From: Legionella sp. PC1000
GTDB taxonomy: Bacteria > Pseudomonadota > Gammaproteobacteria > Legionellales > Legionellaceae
Length of the DNA: 64,000 nucleotides
NCBI RefSeq assembly: GCF_014109805.1
Contig: NZ_CP059400.1
Location: 1,272,001-1,336,000 of the forward strand
Direction: 5' to 3'
Made by a program: the position numbers and the translations under genes. This document shows positions 1 through 7,969 of this stretch, piece by piece. Positions within the stretch are counted from its first letter, which is position 1, and every line of letters begins with the position of its first letter. The notes beneath the pieces are model-generated. The model did not search any database. It was not told the origin of the DNA and saw only the letters and a program-made list of their open reading frames with translations.

Positions 1-12
1 TATTCAGAATCT

Positions 13-918
13 TTAGTTTTGTGCAGAGAGTTGAGGAGAATGTCCAGTTTCTTGTTTCTTGGCTGGTTGATAAAAGAAAGAACTTGGGTCAGTAGTGTAA
101 AACTCATTATTAAATTGTACTCTTTCCTCGTCATTCACAAAAATACCAGGACCCAATGCTCTCATAATTGATAATACGGTGTTATTTTCAATCAAATGAG
201 ATTTTGTGGGTTCCCCATTATCTAGATTCGTTTGAATTGATAAAACCGGCCTCAGAATTTCAATACACTGTGCAACGTCCTTTTGAGTTTTTAAATCCCT
301 AATACTATGAATAATATTAGAAGGATAAGCATAAATATTTGTATCAGCATAGACTTCACGAATTTGTTGAAACGTTTCCTTATGCGCCCAGCTTTGCTTT
401 AGAATGATTGCATCATTGATCATCTCTTTAACACGTGTAAGCCCATATTTCTTCATTAGATTCATAAGTAAATCATGCAATTGTTGAAATGATTCATCAT
501 CATAAATATCCATAGAAAATTGATTTATATTTTTTTTCTTTAAAAAGTCAATAAAGCCATCGACAAATGATGTTGGATTAGTTTCGCTATCTGAAGCAAA
601 ATAGGTTTTAATTAAAGTCCAACAGTCTGCAACTTGTGGACTTAGGTCGACGATAATTACTTGCGGTACACTATTTACTTTTTCTCCTAAATCACAGGCC
701 AAAGCAATAGCGCCAAAAATAGAAGTTCCTACAAAAACAAAAGGCTTGTCTGTTTTATACGGTTCCAGATCTTTTTCTTTAATGGGATCATTTCCTAACC
801 AAAATGCAAAGCATTCATTTAATTCCTGAGTCGGTAGTTGTTTGACTTTAGATAAAAGTTGAACTCGTTTTTTCTGATTTTCTTCAATTTGATCAGTTGT
901 TTGTAATTTGCTCTGCAT
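13..918 (-). CDS. Hypothetical protein with Rossmann-like N-terminal half
   Basis: Product of 301 aa, not assigned to a named family. Residues about 55-105 alternate hydrophobic strands and helices (FVFVGTSIFGAIALACDLG, then VPQVIIVDLSPQV), the pattern of a nucleotide- or SAM-binding Rossmann fold with an acidic residue ending the second strand; the glycine motif is degenerate, so catalysis is uncertain. The rest is helical and polar with no signal peptide or membrane segment, so a cytoplasmic or translocated protein is likely. I chose ATG 918, preceded by GGGG at about 9 nt, over an upstream TTG at 933. The gene stands alone and diverges from the plus-strand genes to its right. Real gene: likely; function: unknown. 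Confidence 0.7.
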   Translation of the reverse strand: MQSKLQTTDQIEENQKKRVQLLSKVKQLPTQELNECFAFWLGNDPIKEKDLEPYKTDKPFVFVGTSIFGAIALACDLGEKVNSVPQVIIVDLSPQVADCWTLIKTYFASDSETNPTSFVDGFIDFLKKKNINQFSMDIYDDESFQQLHDLLMNLMKKYGLTRVKEMINDAIILKQSWAHKETFQQIREVYADTNIYAYPSNIIHSIRDLKTQKDVAQCIEILRPVLSIQTNLDNGEPTKSHLIENNTVLSIMRALGPGIFVNDEERVQFNNEFYTTDPSSFFYQPAKKQETGHSPQLSAQN

Positions 919-933
919 GTTTGTGAACCCCAA

Positions 934-1492
934 TAATCCAACAAGTGGGGATATTATATGTCAGTCGGGGCATAAATTAAACACAGCGATCTAAATTAAA
1001 TCTAATTAAATACTTGAGTATCTTTTTTCGTGGAAAAATAATTGCGAAGATGGTGTGTGTTGTTACATGGAAAGTTAATTCAATGATGAGACAAAGATTT
1101 TCATGCGGTGTTGCCATGAAATAAAAAATGGATGGTAAAGATAGCCCATGAACTTTATGTATATTATGAAAAAATTAAAGTTGACTCGCTAAGTGCCGAT
1201 ATATGGTCTATCGTTTTAAATAGGGGTCCTTTCTGTACTCAGGATGAGTAAATCAGCTGAATCATTTGCTAAATATTGTAGCGAATTCACTTAATGCATT
1301 GACGATGTGAGTTTTTTTAAGATTTTTTTAATCTAAAAATGGGGCGGTTTTCATATAGTAGAAACGTAACAGCCCTCCAGAATTAAATGCCACAAAGAAA
1401 AATAGATCTTAAAAAAGCTTGCAGGTTCAATGCATATGAGTGCGTGCTGTAATTTGTTGGTGAGTGATTTAGGTCAAATCAAGGAGAGATCG
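934..1492. other. Intergenic region with a sigma-28 promoter
   Basis: This 560-base stretch separates two divergent genes. It holds a near-consensus FliA promoter at 1176-1202 (separate entry). Downstream there is a possible 16-codon ORF at 1244-1294 without a convincing ribosome binding site, and an AT-rich leader. No repeat of families A, B or C and no RNA gene was recognised. Confidence 0.6.
1176..1202 (+). promoter_or_regulatory. Sigma-28 (FliA) promoter
   Basis: The -35 box TAAAGTTG at 1176-1183, an 11-nt spacer, and the -10 box GCCGATAT at 1195-1202 match the flagellar sigma-28 consensus (TAAAGTTT, N11, GCCGATAA) at 14 of 16 positions with exact spacing. The expected start of transcription is near 1210, giving a leader of about 280 nt before the gene at 1493. 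The promoter would place that gene, and possibly the two following ones, in the motility regulon. Confidence 0.7.
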
Positions 1493-2149
1493 ATGCACTA
1501 CGGCCAACATGAAATCGTGGTATTAAAACCTACAGCTGTCTTTTTATCATTTCTTGCTTCGCAATTGCCTGAAACCAAGTTACCGGATCTTAGATTATTG
1601 CAAATTGATAACACTGCATATCTGTTGCACAAACAAAACTCTGATGATGCAACTCTGGATGAAATAGAAAAGCATTTTTCAATAATGTTTCGTCATGAAA
1701 TTTGTCGTTGGCTAGGCGATAAAGCACGCAATGAAATAGAAACCAAATTTCTTGATTTTCTTTGTTGTTTTAAATTTGAATTGCACAACCATATTGTGTT
1801 GATGGATCCTTCAATAGAAACAAGTCATCAATTATTGTTCATTAAACCGCGTGTGGCTTTACTTAGCTGGATTAAAAAAACCATGGAAGACCAAGATAAT
1901 TTGGTTGGTGTTATTGAAAAAGTAGAGTTATCGCATCTGGAGGAAAATGCTACTGCTTTGGTGAAAAATTTTTCTAATTTAACCGACATAAAACCTTTTA
2001 TCAAAGAAAACTATATTTCCATTTTTGCAGCAGCGATGAGTCGCATGTCAAGTCAGCCCGATCAATGGCCAAAGATGGATTCACTCCAAACTTTTAGCCA
2101 GTATTTTTCTATTGAAATTCATACTCAATTGATTCATTTGTCTAATTAA
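1493..2149 (+). CDS. Hypothetical protein, possibly FliA-dependent
   Basis: Product of 218 aa starting MHYGQHEIVV. ATG 1493 is preceded by AAGGAGAG at 1481-1488 with ideal spacing, so I prefer it to an in-frame ATG at 1430. No signal peptide, membrane segment or known motif is visible; it is soluble, mixed alpha/beta in appearance, with a few cysteines around residues 90-95. It is followed after 11 nt by a membrane-anchored coiled-coil protein and then by an HtrA-type protease, probably one transcript. A sigma-28 promoter lies 290 nt upstream. Function unknown; I can support that it is a gene but not what it does. Confidence 0.7.
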   Translation: MHYGQHEIVVLKPTAVFLSFLASQLPETKLPDLRLLQIDNTAYLLHKQNSDDATLDEIEKHFSIMFRHEICRWLGDKARNEIETKFLDFLCCFKFELHNHIVLMDPSIETSHQLLFIKPRVALLSWIKKTMEDQDNLVGVIEKVELSHLEENATALVKNFSNLTDIKPFIKENYISIFAAAMSRMSSQPDQWPKMDSLQTFSQYFSIEIHTQLIHLSN

Positions 2150-2160
2150 AGGAGTTGACT

Positions 2161-3075
2161 ATGGAGCCAGTCAGTATAGCGCTTATTTGTACTGCAGCAT
2201 TGGGAACTGTTGTTATTTTGGCTGCGTTTATAAGACAAATCCTGTTAAGCCGAGACAAGCAGTTAAATGATAAGGCACAAAGTAAGGCATTGACCCAAGA
2301 AGTAAAGGAACTGGAGCAAATCCGCGCACAAATGCAAAATGAGAAGCGATTTGATTCGCATTACCAAGTGCTAGGAGCGAATAAAGATGCAATTAGATAT
2401 ATAGATACTAAAATAGAAGAGATTTTACACAAAAAAACAGAGTTGGTTGAGCGTTATGCCCAAGTCATTGTTAAAGAGTCAGGCTCGATAGTCAGCGGGG
2501 CAGTTTCATCCGAGCGTAAAGCCGTCTGTGATCGATTAAGAGAAGAAATAGATCGTGAAATAGCATTCTATGATAGTGAACTCAAGGAATTACAGGAAAG
2601 AAGAGGTTCTCTATGGGATGCGCATACTGACTTTCAAAGATATCTTTTAAACCAGGAAAAGTCACGAAATGCCAGTTTGGATAGTGTATACAAACAGCAT
2701 TCAGCACTTTTAGAAAAAGTATATTTACGTCATATCGATGATACTGAAATTGTGGCCGTCAAAAGCATGGAAGCATCAACCATAACTTTTAAAGACATGC
2801 TCATGATGCCAATACAATTTTTGATGCAATATTTTGGAGTATCAGTAACTCCCGGAATTTCGCTGATTCAAACGCGAGTAGAAAATGTGGCGCGAGCAAA
2901 CGTAGATAAAGTTCAACATGAAATAAATGATCCAGTACCTGAGAAACAAGAAGATGTAGCGCATAAAGAGGCTAAGCCGTCAAATAAAGTACACAAAGAG
3001 GACCAGCATGATGATGTTCATCAAGAGGAAAAAGACAAAGATCATGAGAAAACTAATTCAATGACATTTGCTTGA
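2161..3075 (+). CDS. Membrane-anchored coiled-coil protein with Glu-rich tail
   Basis: Product of 304 aa. Residues about 5-27 form one transmembrane helix near the N-terminus; residues about 35-170 are rich in E, K, Q and L in heptad-like spacing, typical of coiled coil. The last 45 residues are charged and alternate H, E, D and K, ending in HQEEKDKDHEKTNSMTFA, which resembles the glutamate-rich C-terminal signals of Dot/Icm substrates. ATG 2161 follows AAAGGAG at good spacing and is preferred to the in-frame TTG at 2155. It sits between a soluble orphan and an HtrA protease. Either a translocated effector or a structural envelope protein; no family recognised. Confidence 0.7.
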   Translation: MEPVSIALICTAALGTVVILAAFIRQILLSRDKQLNDKAQSKALTQEVKELEQIRAQMQNEKRFDSHYQVLGANKDAIRYIDTKIEEILHKKTELVERYAQVIVKESGSIVSGAVSSERKAVCDRLREEIDREIAFYDSELKELQERRGSLWDAHTDFQRYLLNQEKSRNASLDSVYKQHSALLEKVYLRHIDDTEIVAVKSMEASTITFKDMLMMPIQFLMQYFGVSVTPGISLIQTRVENVARANVDKVQHEINDPVPEKQEDVAHKEAKPSNKVHKEDQHDDVHQEEKDKDHEKTNSMTFA

Positions 3076-3183
3076 AAATTATTCTTTTGACTCATTTGAT
3101 GACATTTTTGTGGTTATATATTACAATTCGCTTGCATTTGGGAGGAATGCACGATTATGGTCCTAACTTGTGGAGATATATTG

Positions 3184-4260
3184 ATGGAAAGACAACGGTT
3201 TTTATGGTTTATTACTTTTATGCTATGTTCAATTCTGGCTTTACCAGGACATAGTACAAGTGTAAATTCACTACTTCCTGATGAACAAAATACGGTACAA
3301 GTTTTTCATGAGGCTTCCCCAAAAGTAGTTTATGTTCACAGATTAACAACAGTAACCAATAGAGGTTCGCTACAGAAAAGACAAGTTCCTGATGGGGCCG
3401 GCTCTGGAATTGTTTGGAGTAACAATGGGTATATGGTTACCAATTTTCACGTGATTAAGGGTGCAGATAAGTTGGCAATTACTTTAGGTAAATTGACTGT
3501 ACCCGCTAAAGTAGTTGGAGCAGAACCACGTAAAGATATTGCTGTATTAAAGATTGAATCACCGCAAGCTTTGGCTCTGTTAAAAGAGTTTAAACCGTTT
3601 GAAATTGTACATCTTAATGATCTCATGGTAGGACAAAAGGCAATTGCGATTGGTAACCCTTTTGGTCTTGATCATAGTTTATCTAAGGGGGTGATTTCTG
3701 CTTTGGGTAGAAAAGTTCCTGGCATCGGCGGAGTTACAATTCGTAATATGATTCAAACAGATACGCCAATTAATCCGGGCAATTCAGGTGGTCCATTATT
3801 GAATAGTGCTGGACAGTTAATTGGTATGAACACGATGATTTATTCACAATCAGGTTCGTCTGCCGGAATTGGTTTCGCTGTTCCTGCAGATGATATTGAT
3901 CGTATCGTGACGCAAATTATTAAAAATGGGCGAGTCGTATTGTCTGGGATTGGGATTCAAAGTGTTCCACCGAGTATTGCTCAGCGATTAGGTATACGCA
4001 AAGGAATATTAATTGCAGATGTTATACGCAATACCCCTGCAGACAAAGCTCATTTGCGGGGTACTCACCGAGATGCTTGGGGGCATATCGAGTTAGGTGA
4101 TATTATTGTTGCTTTGAATGGACATGCGGTTCCTAATTATGATGTTTTATACAATATGCTAACTGATATAAAAGTTGGGGAGCAAATAACGGTATCCATT
4201 CAGCGAAATAACAAGCAGATGGATGTAAAAATGAAAACGATTGATATCGCTGGGGTTTAG
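3184..4260 (+). CDS. HtrA/DegS-type serine protease with one PDZ domain
   Basis: Periplasmic trypsin-like protease of the Deg/HtrA family, involved in protein quality control or regulated proteolysis. The 358-aa product starts with a signal peptide or signal anchor (MERQRFLWFI then LCSILAL). The chymotrypsin-fold domain carries the triad His89 (TNFHVIKG), Asp118 (RKDIAVLKIE) and Ser201 (NPGNSGGPLLN). A single PDZ domain covers about 260-355, as in DegS rather than the two of DegP. ATG 3184 follows TGGAGA; an in-frame ATG at 3157 behind GGAGG is the alternative and would add nine residues. A strong terminator follows. Family certain; whether it works as DegS, DegQ or another branch is not decidable from sequence alone. 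Confidence 0.9.
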   Translation: MERQRFLWFITFMLCSILALPGHSTSVNSLLPDEQNTVQVFHEASPKVVYVHRLTTVTNRGSLQKRQVPDGAGSGIVWSNNGYMVTNFHVIKGADKLAITLGKLTVPAKVVGAEPRKDIAVLKIESPQALALLKEFKPFEIVHLNDLMVGQKAIAIGNPFGLDHSLSKGVISALGRKVPGIGGVTIRNMIQTDTPINPGNSGGPLLNSAGQLIGMNTMIYSQSGSSAGIGFAVPADDIDRIVTQIIKNGRVVLSGIGIQSVPPSIAQRLGIRKGILIADVIRNTPADKAHLRGTHRDAWGHIELGDIIVALNGHAVPNYDVLYNMLTDIKVGEQITVSIQRNNKQMDVKMKTIDIAGV

Positions 4261-4292
4261 AGATTTACTGTGAAATTCCTCTGCTGATGTAC

Positions 4293-4340
4293 TTACAGCC
4301 TGGTTTGTGATTCATCTCACTCAGGCTGTAATTTTTTCTT
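4293..4340 (+). terminator. Rho-independent terminator of the HtrA gene
   Basis: Arms TTACAGCCTG (4293-4302) and CAGGCTGTAA (4322-4331) pair perfectly over 10 bp, an inner GTGA/TCAC pair extends the stem, and a T-run (TTTTTTCTT) follows directly. Confidence 0.8.
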
Positions 4341-4341
4341 A

Positions 4342-4458
4342 GGGTCTGTTTGCATTGCTACTATCTTAGCCAAACTGCTGTGATTTTTCTGCGCTGCTGC
4401 GCTCGGGTACACGAAAATTATGCATTTGGGCTCAAGGAAGCGAAATGGGACAGACCCT
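4342..4458. repeat. Family A palindromic repeat, copy A1
   Basis: Non-coding element of about 117 bp. It opens with GGGTCTGTTTGCATT and closes with GACAGACCC, so the tips are inverted repeats; the inner arms carry CTATCTTAGCCAAA on the left and TTTGGGCTCAAGGAAGCG on the right, as in the other copies. It lies between the HtrA terminator and the next gene. Confidence 0.75.
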
Positions 4459-4505
4459 ATGCTTTAAATTCAAGATGTTCAAATTATTCACCAAGGAGAA
4501 TAAGG

Positions 4506-5051
4506 ATGTTACTTAATAAAGAGGATTCACTCTTATTATTAATTGATGTACAAGAGAAATTAACACCAGCCGTATTAGATAGTGAAGCGTTTATTGCACG
4601 TTGTGAATGGCTTTTAAAATTAGCTCGGCGAATGAATGTTCCCATTCTAGTGAGTGAACAATATCCCCAAGGTCTTGGTGCAACTTTGAACCAATTTCAA
4701 TCCTATTTTAATCAACAAAATGGTGTTGTTGATAAAGTAAACTTTTCTTGTATGGGTGAGCCTAAATATGTGGAGCGCTTAAAACAATTTCATAAAAAAC
4801 AATTAATTCTTATCGGCATTGAAACTCATGTTTGTGTCTTACAAACTGCGCTGGAAATGAAAGATGCTGGATATGATGTTTTTGTTGTTGCCGATGCAGT
4901 AAGTTGTCGTGGTGAACAAAATATGAAATATGGATTGAAACGAATGAAACAAGCAGGGATTCATTTGGTTACCACAGAAATGGTGTTTTTCGAATGGTTA
5001 AGAAAGGCAGGGACTTCTGAATTCAAGCAATTGAGCAAGGAGTTTTTTTAG
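4506..5051 (+). CDS. Isochorismatase-family cysteine hydrolase
   Basis: Cytoplasmic hydrolase of the isochorismatase/nicotinamidase superfamily, 181 aa. The catalytic set is visible: Asp14 (LLLIDVQEKL), Lys77 (VVDKVNFSC) and Cys110 (GIETHVCVLQTA), with the usual cis-peptide stretch before the cysteine. Length and motifs fit the YcaC-like branch of unknown substrate more than true nicotinamidases. ATG 4506 is preceded by AAGGAGAA; the longer reading from 4350 would run through repeat A1 and is rejected. The stop codon TAG coincides with the first base of repeat A2, so the C-terminus may have been set by that insertion. Substrate unknown. Confidence 0.88.
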   Translation: MLLNKEDSLLLLIDVQEKLTPAVLDSEAFIARCEWLLKLARRMNVPILVSEQYPQGLGATLNQFQSYFNQQNGVVDKVNFSCMGEPKYVERLKQFHKKQLILIGIETHVCVLQTALEMKDAGYDVFVVADAVSCRGEQNMKYGLKRMKQAGIHLVTTEMVFFEWLRKAGTSEFKQLSKEFF

Positions 5052-5190
5052 GGTCTGCTTACATTTCTACTATCTTGGCCAAACTGCCCTGATTATCTGC
5101 GTTCCGATGCTCACATACTTCATGTATGCTGCGCTTCGGTACTTAAAAATCAGCGCATTTTGGCTCAAGCCAGCGAAATGTAAACAACCC
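5051..5190. repeat. Family A palindromic repeat, copy A2 (best preserved)
   Basis: Element of 140 bp. Left end GGGTCTGCTTACATTTC and right end GAAATGTAAACAACCC are near-perfect inverted repeats; inside, TATCTTGGCCAAA faces TTTTGGCTCAAGCCAGC. The first base is the last base of the upstream TAG stop codon. The whole could fold into one long hairpin. No ORF inside. Confidence 0.85.
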
Positions 5191-5225
5191 AAGGCTTCAA
5201 ATCTATAATTTTAGGGAGAATCATA

Positions 5226-5969
5226 GTGAATTTTACGAATCAAATCGCCTTGATTACAGGCGGTGCCTCTGGTATGGGAAAAGCAAGTGCTCAATACTTA
5301 CAGAAGCGTGGAATGCGGGTTGTGGTATGGGATAAGCATACAGAGGACCAAAGCGACACTGATTTATTTATCAGTTGTGATGTAACCAGTGATGAATCGG
5401 TCGAAAAGGCAATGCAACAAACAATAGAGCAATTAGGAGCACCGAGAGTTTGTGTCAACTGTGCAGGCATTGCTCCAGCTAAGCGTATTGTTGGGAAAGA
5501 TGGTGCTATGCCTTTGGCTGCCTTTAAACAAGTGATTGATGTAAATCTTATTGGTACTTTCAATGTGATGAGAGTTGCAGCGCATGCAATGAGTACTTTG
5601 GAATTAGTACATAGTTCCCAGGAGCGCGGTGTGATTATTAACACAGCCTCTATTGCAGCATTTGAGGGACAAATTGGTCAAGCCGCATATAGTGCTTCCA
5701 AGGGTGGTGTTGTGGCCATGACCTTACCCGCTGCGCGAGAGCTCGCTCAGTTTGCCATTCGCGTCAATACCATTGCACCTGGATTAATAGCGACACCAAT
5801 GCTGTTGAACATGCCACAAGAAGTACAAGATAATCTGGTGGGAACCATGATTTTTCCCAAGCGTTTTGGTAAGCCCGATGAATTTGCTTCGTTAGTGGCG
5901 CATATTATTGAAAATGGAATGATAAATGGTGAAGTGATTCGTTTGGATGGTGCTCTTCGCATGAGGTAA
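5226..5969 (+). CDS. SDR-family NAD(P)-dependent dehydrogenase
   Basis: Short-chain dehydrogenase/reductase of 247 aa, cytoplasmic. The cofactor motif TGGASGMGKA is at 11-20, the structural NCAGIA at 79-84, and the catalytic Ser142, Tyr155 and Lys159 (YSASKGG) are in place. Overall it resembles type-2 3-hydroxyacyl-CoA dehydrogenases (HSD10 type) that act in fatty-acid or branched-chain amino-acid breakdown: long insert after NCAG, IAPGLIATPML, and a C-terminal IRLDGALRM. The start is GTG 5226 behind AGGGAGA. It is free-standing between repeats A2 and C1. The family is certain, the substrate an inference. Confidence 0.9.
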   Translation: MNFTNQIALITGGASGMGKASAQYLQKRGMRVVVWDKHTEDQSDTDLFISCDVTSDESVEKAMQQTIEQLGAPRVCVNCAGIAPAKRIVGKDGAMPLAAFKQVIDVNLIGTFNVMRVAAHAMSTLELVHSSQERGVIINTASIAAFEGQIGQAAYSASKGGVVAMTLPAARELAQFAIRVNTIAPGLIATPMLLNMPQEVQDNLVGTMIFPKRFGKPDEFASLVAHIIENGMINGEVIRLDGALRMR

Positions 5970-6048
5970 CCATTCATTTTTAAATGGGGTTTCAACGAGT
6001 AGTTGTCGTTCGACTTGAGGTATCGTCACTATTTCATTTTAAATATCT

Positions 6049-6154
6049 CTACGTACCGCGCTTTATGCGCAGTATCCAGAACGATCTTTAAGATGCCGCT
6101 GAGGCATTTCTATAGCAAGATCCCTGGATACCGCGCATAAAGCGCGGTACGTAG
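6049..6154. repeat. Family C palindromic repeat, copy C1
   Basis: Left arm CTACGTACCGCGCTTTATGC at 6049-6068 and right arm GCATAAAGCGCGGTACGTAG at 6135-6154 are exact complements; the inner parts include AGTATCCAGAACGATC and GATCCCTGGATACC. About 106 bp, non-coding, between the SDR gene and the convergent flgN. Confidence 0.85.
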
Positions 6155-6181
6155 GCGAAAAAATTAGTGGAGGTTTCTCAT

Positions 6182-6217
6182 CAAAAAACTGACGATCCCT
6201 TAGGGGGTGAGTTTTTG
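6182..6217 (-). terminator. Probable terminator downstream of flgN
   Basis: On the minus strand, AAAAACTCACCCCC and GGGATCGTCAGTTTTTT form an imperfect stem ending in a T-run, a few bases after the flgN stop codon. The stem has mismatches, hence modest confidence. Confidence 0.5.
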
Positions 6218-6223
6218 AAGATT

Positions 6224-6712
6224 TTAAGTTTCTTGATGATGTGTATTCTCTTTTGCTGATTGAATCGTTCCATTGGAAGTATAAACACTGATTGCATTCG
6301 CTTGATTTCCTGACAGTGTATTGACAATTTCTTGACGAACATAAAGGTTGTTGGCTATTATTTGTCCATTTACTGCATTTAATTCACGGCAGCGTGTTAA
6401 TAGTTCAGCAAGCTTAGTATTTAATTGATTGATTTGATTTGTTTCCTCAACGGTACACTCTTTAAGAAACTCAGTTAAAACTAAGTTCATATCTTGATTA
6501 GGATTCGTATAGTTAATAAGTTGTAAGCGTTGTTTGGCACTTTCCTCTAACTTATTTGATAATTCCTGTTTTTTATTGGCAAATTCTTCAAGTCTATTAA
6601 ATTCCCGAGATGTTAGTATTTCCTTCTCCTCGGCCAGCAAAGAATTGAGTGATTCTATCCAATTAATTTCTTGATCCAGGTGGCTACTCAATGTTTTTAT
6701 CTTATGATCCAT
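6224..6712 (-). CDS. flgN: Flagellar export chaperone FlgN
   Basis: Cytoplasmic chaperone that binds the hook-filament junction proteins FlgK and FlgL and delivers them to the flagellar export apparatus. The 162-aa product is almost entirely helical: a Glu/Leu-rich coiled region covers residues 10-60 (LEEFANKKQELSNKLEE) and a second helix pair follows (TKLAELLTRCRELNAVNGQIIANN), which is the FlgN signature region. Size fits the family. It lies 20 nt behind flgM and would share the sigma-28 and sigma-54 transcripts that start upstream. It is the last gene of flgA-flgM-flgN. Identification rests on helical pattern plus context, and is firm. Confidence 0.9.
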   Translation of the reverse strand: MDHKIKTLSSHLDQEINWIESLNSLLAEEKEILTSREFNRLEEFANKKQELSNKLEESAKQRLQLINYTNPNQDMNLVLTEFLKECTVEETNQINQLNTKLAELLTRCRELNAVNGQIIANNLYVRQEIVNTLSGNQANAISVYTSNGTIQSAKENTHHQET

Positions 6713-6732
6713 ATAATAATTGCCCTTAGAAT

Positions 6733-7020
6733 TTATGCAGGTTCTACATTTAACATTTTCATGGCAATTTTGTCACTATCAATCTGATAGTTTCCGAGCG
6801 CTATTTCAGATTTAAAATATAAAACTCGAGCCTCATTGATTTCAGAAACTTCCTTAAGGGAGTTTTTTATAGCTTCTAATTGTTTTGACGTATCACTAAT
6901 GTTGACATGTGATGCGGGATCGTCAATCAAACTTTGGATTTTTTCTTGATGTTTCATTTTTAAACGATTTTCTGTTTCTAGAGTTTTTACAGGAACTGCA
7001 TCACTGATTTGATTAAACAT
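6733..7020 (-). CDS. flgM: Anti-sigma-28 factor FlgM
   Basis: Negative regulator of the flagellar sigma factor FliA; it is normally exported through the finished hook, freeing FliA for late genes. The 95-aa product has the disordered polar N-terminal half and the two C-terminal helices of the family, with VNISDTSKQLEAI just ahead of the sigma-binding helices (ARVLYFKSEIALGNYQID, then IAMKML). ATG 7020 follows GAGGAT. A sigma-28 promoter lies about 30-60 bases upstream, so FlgM would be autoregulated through FliA. flgN follows after 20 nt; a family A repeat separates it from flgA. Confidence 0.93.
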   Translation of the reverse strand: MFNQISDAVPVKTLETENRLKMKHQEKIQSLIDDPASHVNISDTSKQLEAIKNSLKEVSEINEARVLYFKSEIALGNYQIDSDKIAMKMLNVEPA

Positions 7021-7052
7021 AATTTATCCTCAATCACGTTCGACTTCTAAAT

Positions 7053-7079
7053 GTATCGGCTATTTTGTAAAAATCTTTA
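7053..7079 (-). promoter_or_regulatory. Sigma-28 promoter of flgM-flgN
   Basis: Read on the minus strand: TAAAGATT (7079-7072), 11-nt spacer, GCCGATAC (7060-7053). Both boxes are close to the FliA consensus and the spacing is exact. It lies between repeat A3 and the flgM start, as expected for a class III promoter feeding flgM and flgN. Confidence 0.8.
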
Positions 7080-7096
7080 GTAAATTTTAATTATAA

Positions 7097-7231
7097 AGGG
7101 CACGTTTGCGTTACTAATATCTCGGCGAAACTCTCCTGATTTTTGTGCTCAGCTGCTTCATACACGCATGTGTGCTACAACGATCAGAATCAGGCCATTT
7201 TACTCAAGCTACCAAAATGCAAATGGTCCCT
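7097..7231. repeat. Family A palindromic repeat, copy A3, between flgA and flgM
   Basis: About 135 bp, opening AGGGCACGTTTGCGTTACTA and closing CAAAATGCAAATGGTCCCT; inner arms carry TATCTCGGCGAAACT and TTTTACTCAAGCTACC. It separates flgA from the flgM promoter and its hairpin could reduce read-through from flgA. Confidence 0.75.
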
Positions 7232-7236
7232 AGTTA

Positions 7237-7938
7237 TTAAATAATAACATTTACTTTCTTTGAGTCAGTAATCTGAGCTTCAATAATTTTTTTAGAAGAA
7301 AGATTGCGTACTTTAATGGTTTCACCCAGCGAGCCTTCTTCCAAAGCAATACCATCCATACTTACAGTTAAATTGCTATCACTAGCAACAATAGAAACAT
7401 GTTCTCCTTTATTAATCAATTTCGCTGCTTCTATATTATATGGGCTAAGCGGGTTATTGGGGCCAATATTTTGTTTGCATATTTGTCCTATTAATAAATC
7501 CTGGTTAGTAAAATAGCCATGATTTAATCTTTGTACATCCATTTCTGCTTGATAAATATCATCTTTAGCCAGTCGGGTTCCTTTAATAAGAGCACGTTTT
7601 GCTACGTAGATCGTTTTTAATACTGTTATTTTAACAGGAACGTATAAAGACCAATGATTGTCATTTTCTTGGCATTTTATTCCCATAGTACGGGTATTTA
7701 AAATAGGAGATTGGTAGGGATTAAAAACTACTAATTGCTCATCAGCACACGCTTTGAGATTTAAACGGGAATCAATTTTATCCGCTGTAACGCGAATTAT
7801 TCCTTCTTTATAGGAAGAAAGCTCATTACGTATGTATTGTTCTATTTTGTTCGTTAGTATTTCAGGAGACTGCATTGCTTCAGCATGTAATCCTGTACTT
7901 GCAAAAAATAGTAAAACACTTAGTATGCACTTTTTCAC
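7237..7938 (-). CDS. flgA: Flagellar P-ring assembly chaperone FlgA
   Basis: Periplasmic chaperone needed for assembly of the P-ring (FlgI) around the flagellar rod. The 233-aa product begins with a signal peptide (VKKCILSVLLFFASTGLHAEA), continues with the N-terminal domain, and ends with the SAF-like domain: KRALIKGTRLAKDDIYQ, then a C-terminal stretch with INKGEHVSIVASDSNLTVSM and IKVRNLSSKKIIEAQ, all typical of FlgA. I place the start at GTG 7938 behind AAAGGGA because it opens directly on the signal peptide; the longer reading from 8007 adds 23 unrelated residues and runs over the sigma-54 promoter. First gene of flgA-flgM-flgN. Confidence 0.92.
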   Translation of the reverse strand: MKKCILSVLLFFASTGLHAEAMQSPEILTNKIEQYIRNELSSYKEGIIRVTADKIDSRLNLKACADEQLVVFNPYQSPILNTRTMGIKCQENDNHWSLYVPVKITVLKTIYVAKRALIKGTRLAKDDIYQAEMDVQRLNHGYFTNQDLLIGQICKQNIGPNNPLSPYNIEAAKLINKGEHVSIVASDSNLTVSMDGIALEEGSLGETIKVRNLSSKKIIEAQITDSKKVNVII

Positions 7939-7969
7939 AAATAATCCCTTTTTAAATGACTTCTTCCAA

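Noticed and set aside
1244..1294. 16-codon ORF downstream of the sigma-28 promoter
   Set aside because: No Shine-Dalgarno at proper distance and too short to judge; could be chance in a leader.
3072..3254. 60-codon frame between the coiled-coil gene and the HtrA gene
   Set aside because: It overlaps the HtrA start in another frame, has no ribosome binding site of its own and no protein-like C-terminus.
4350..4505. N-terminal extension of the isochorismatase-like hydrolase
   Set aside because: It is translated from repeat A1; ATG 4506 with AAGGAGAA is the natural start.
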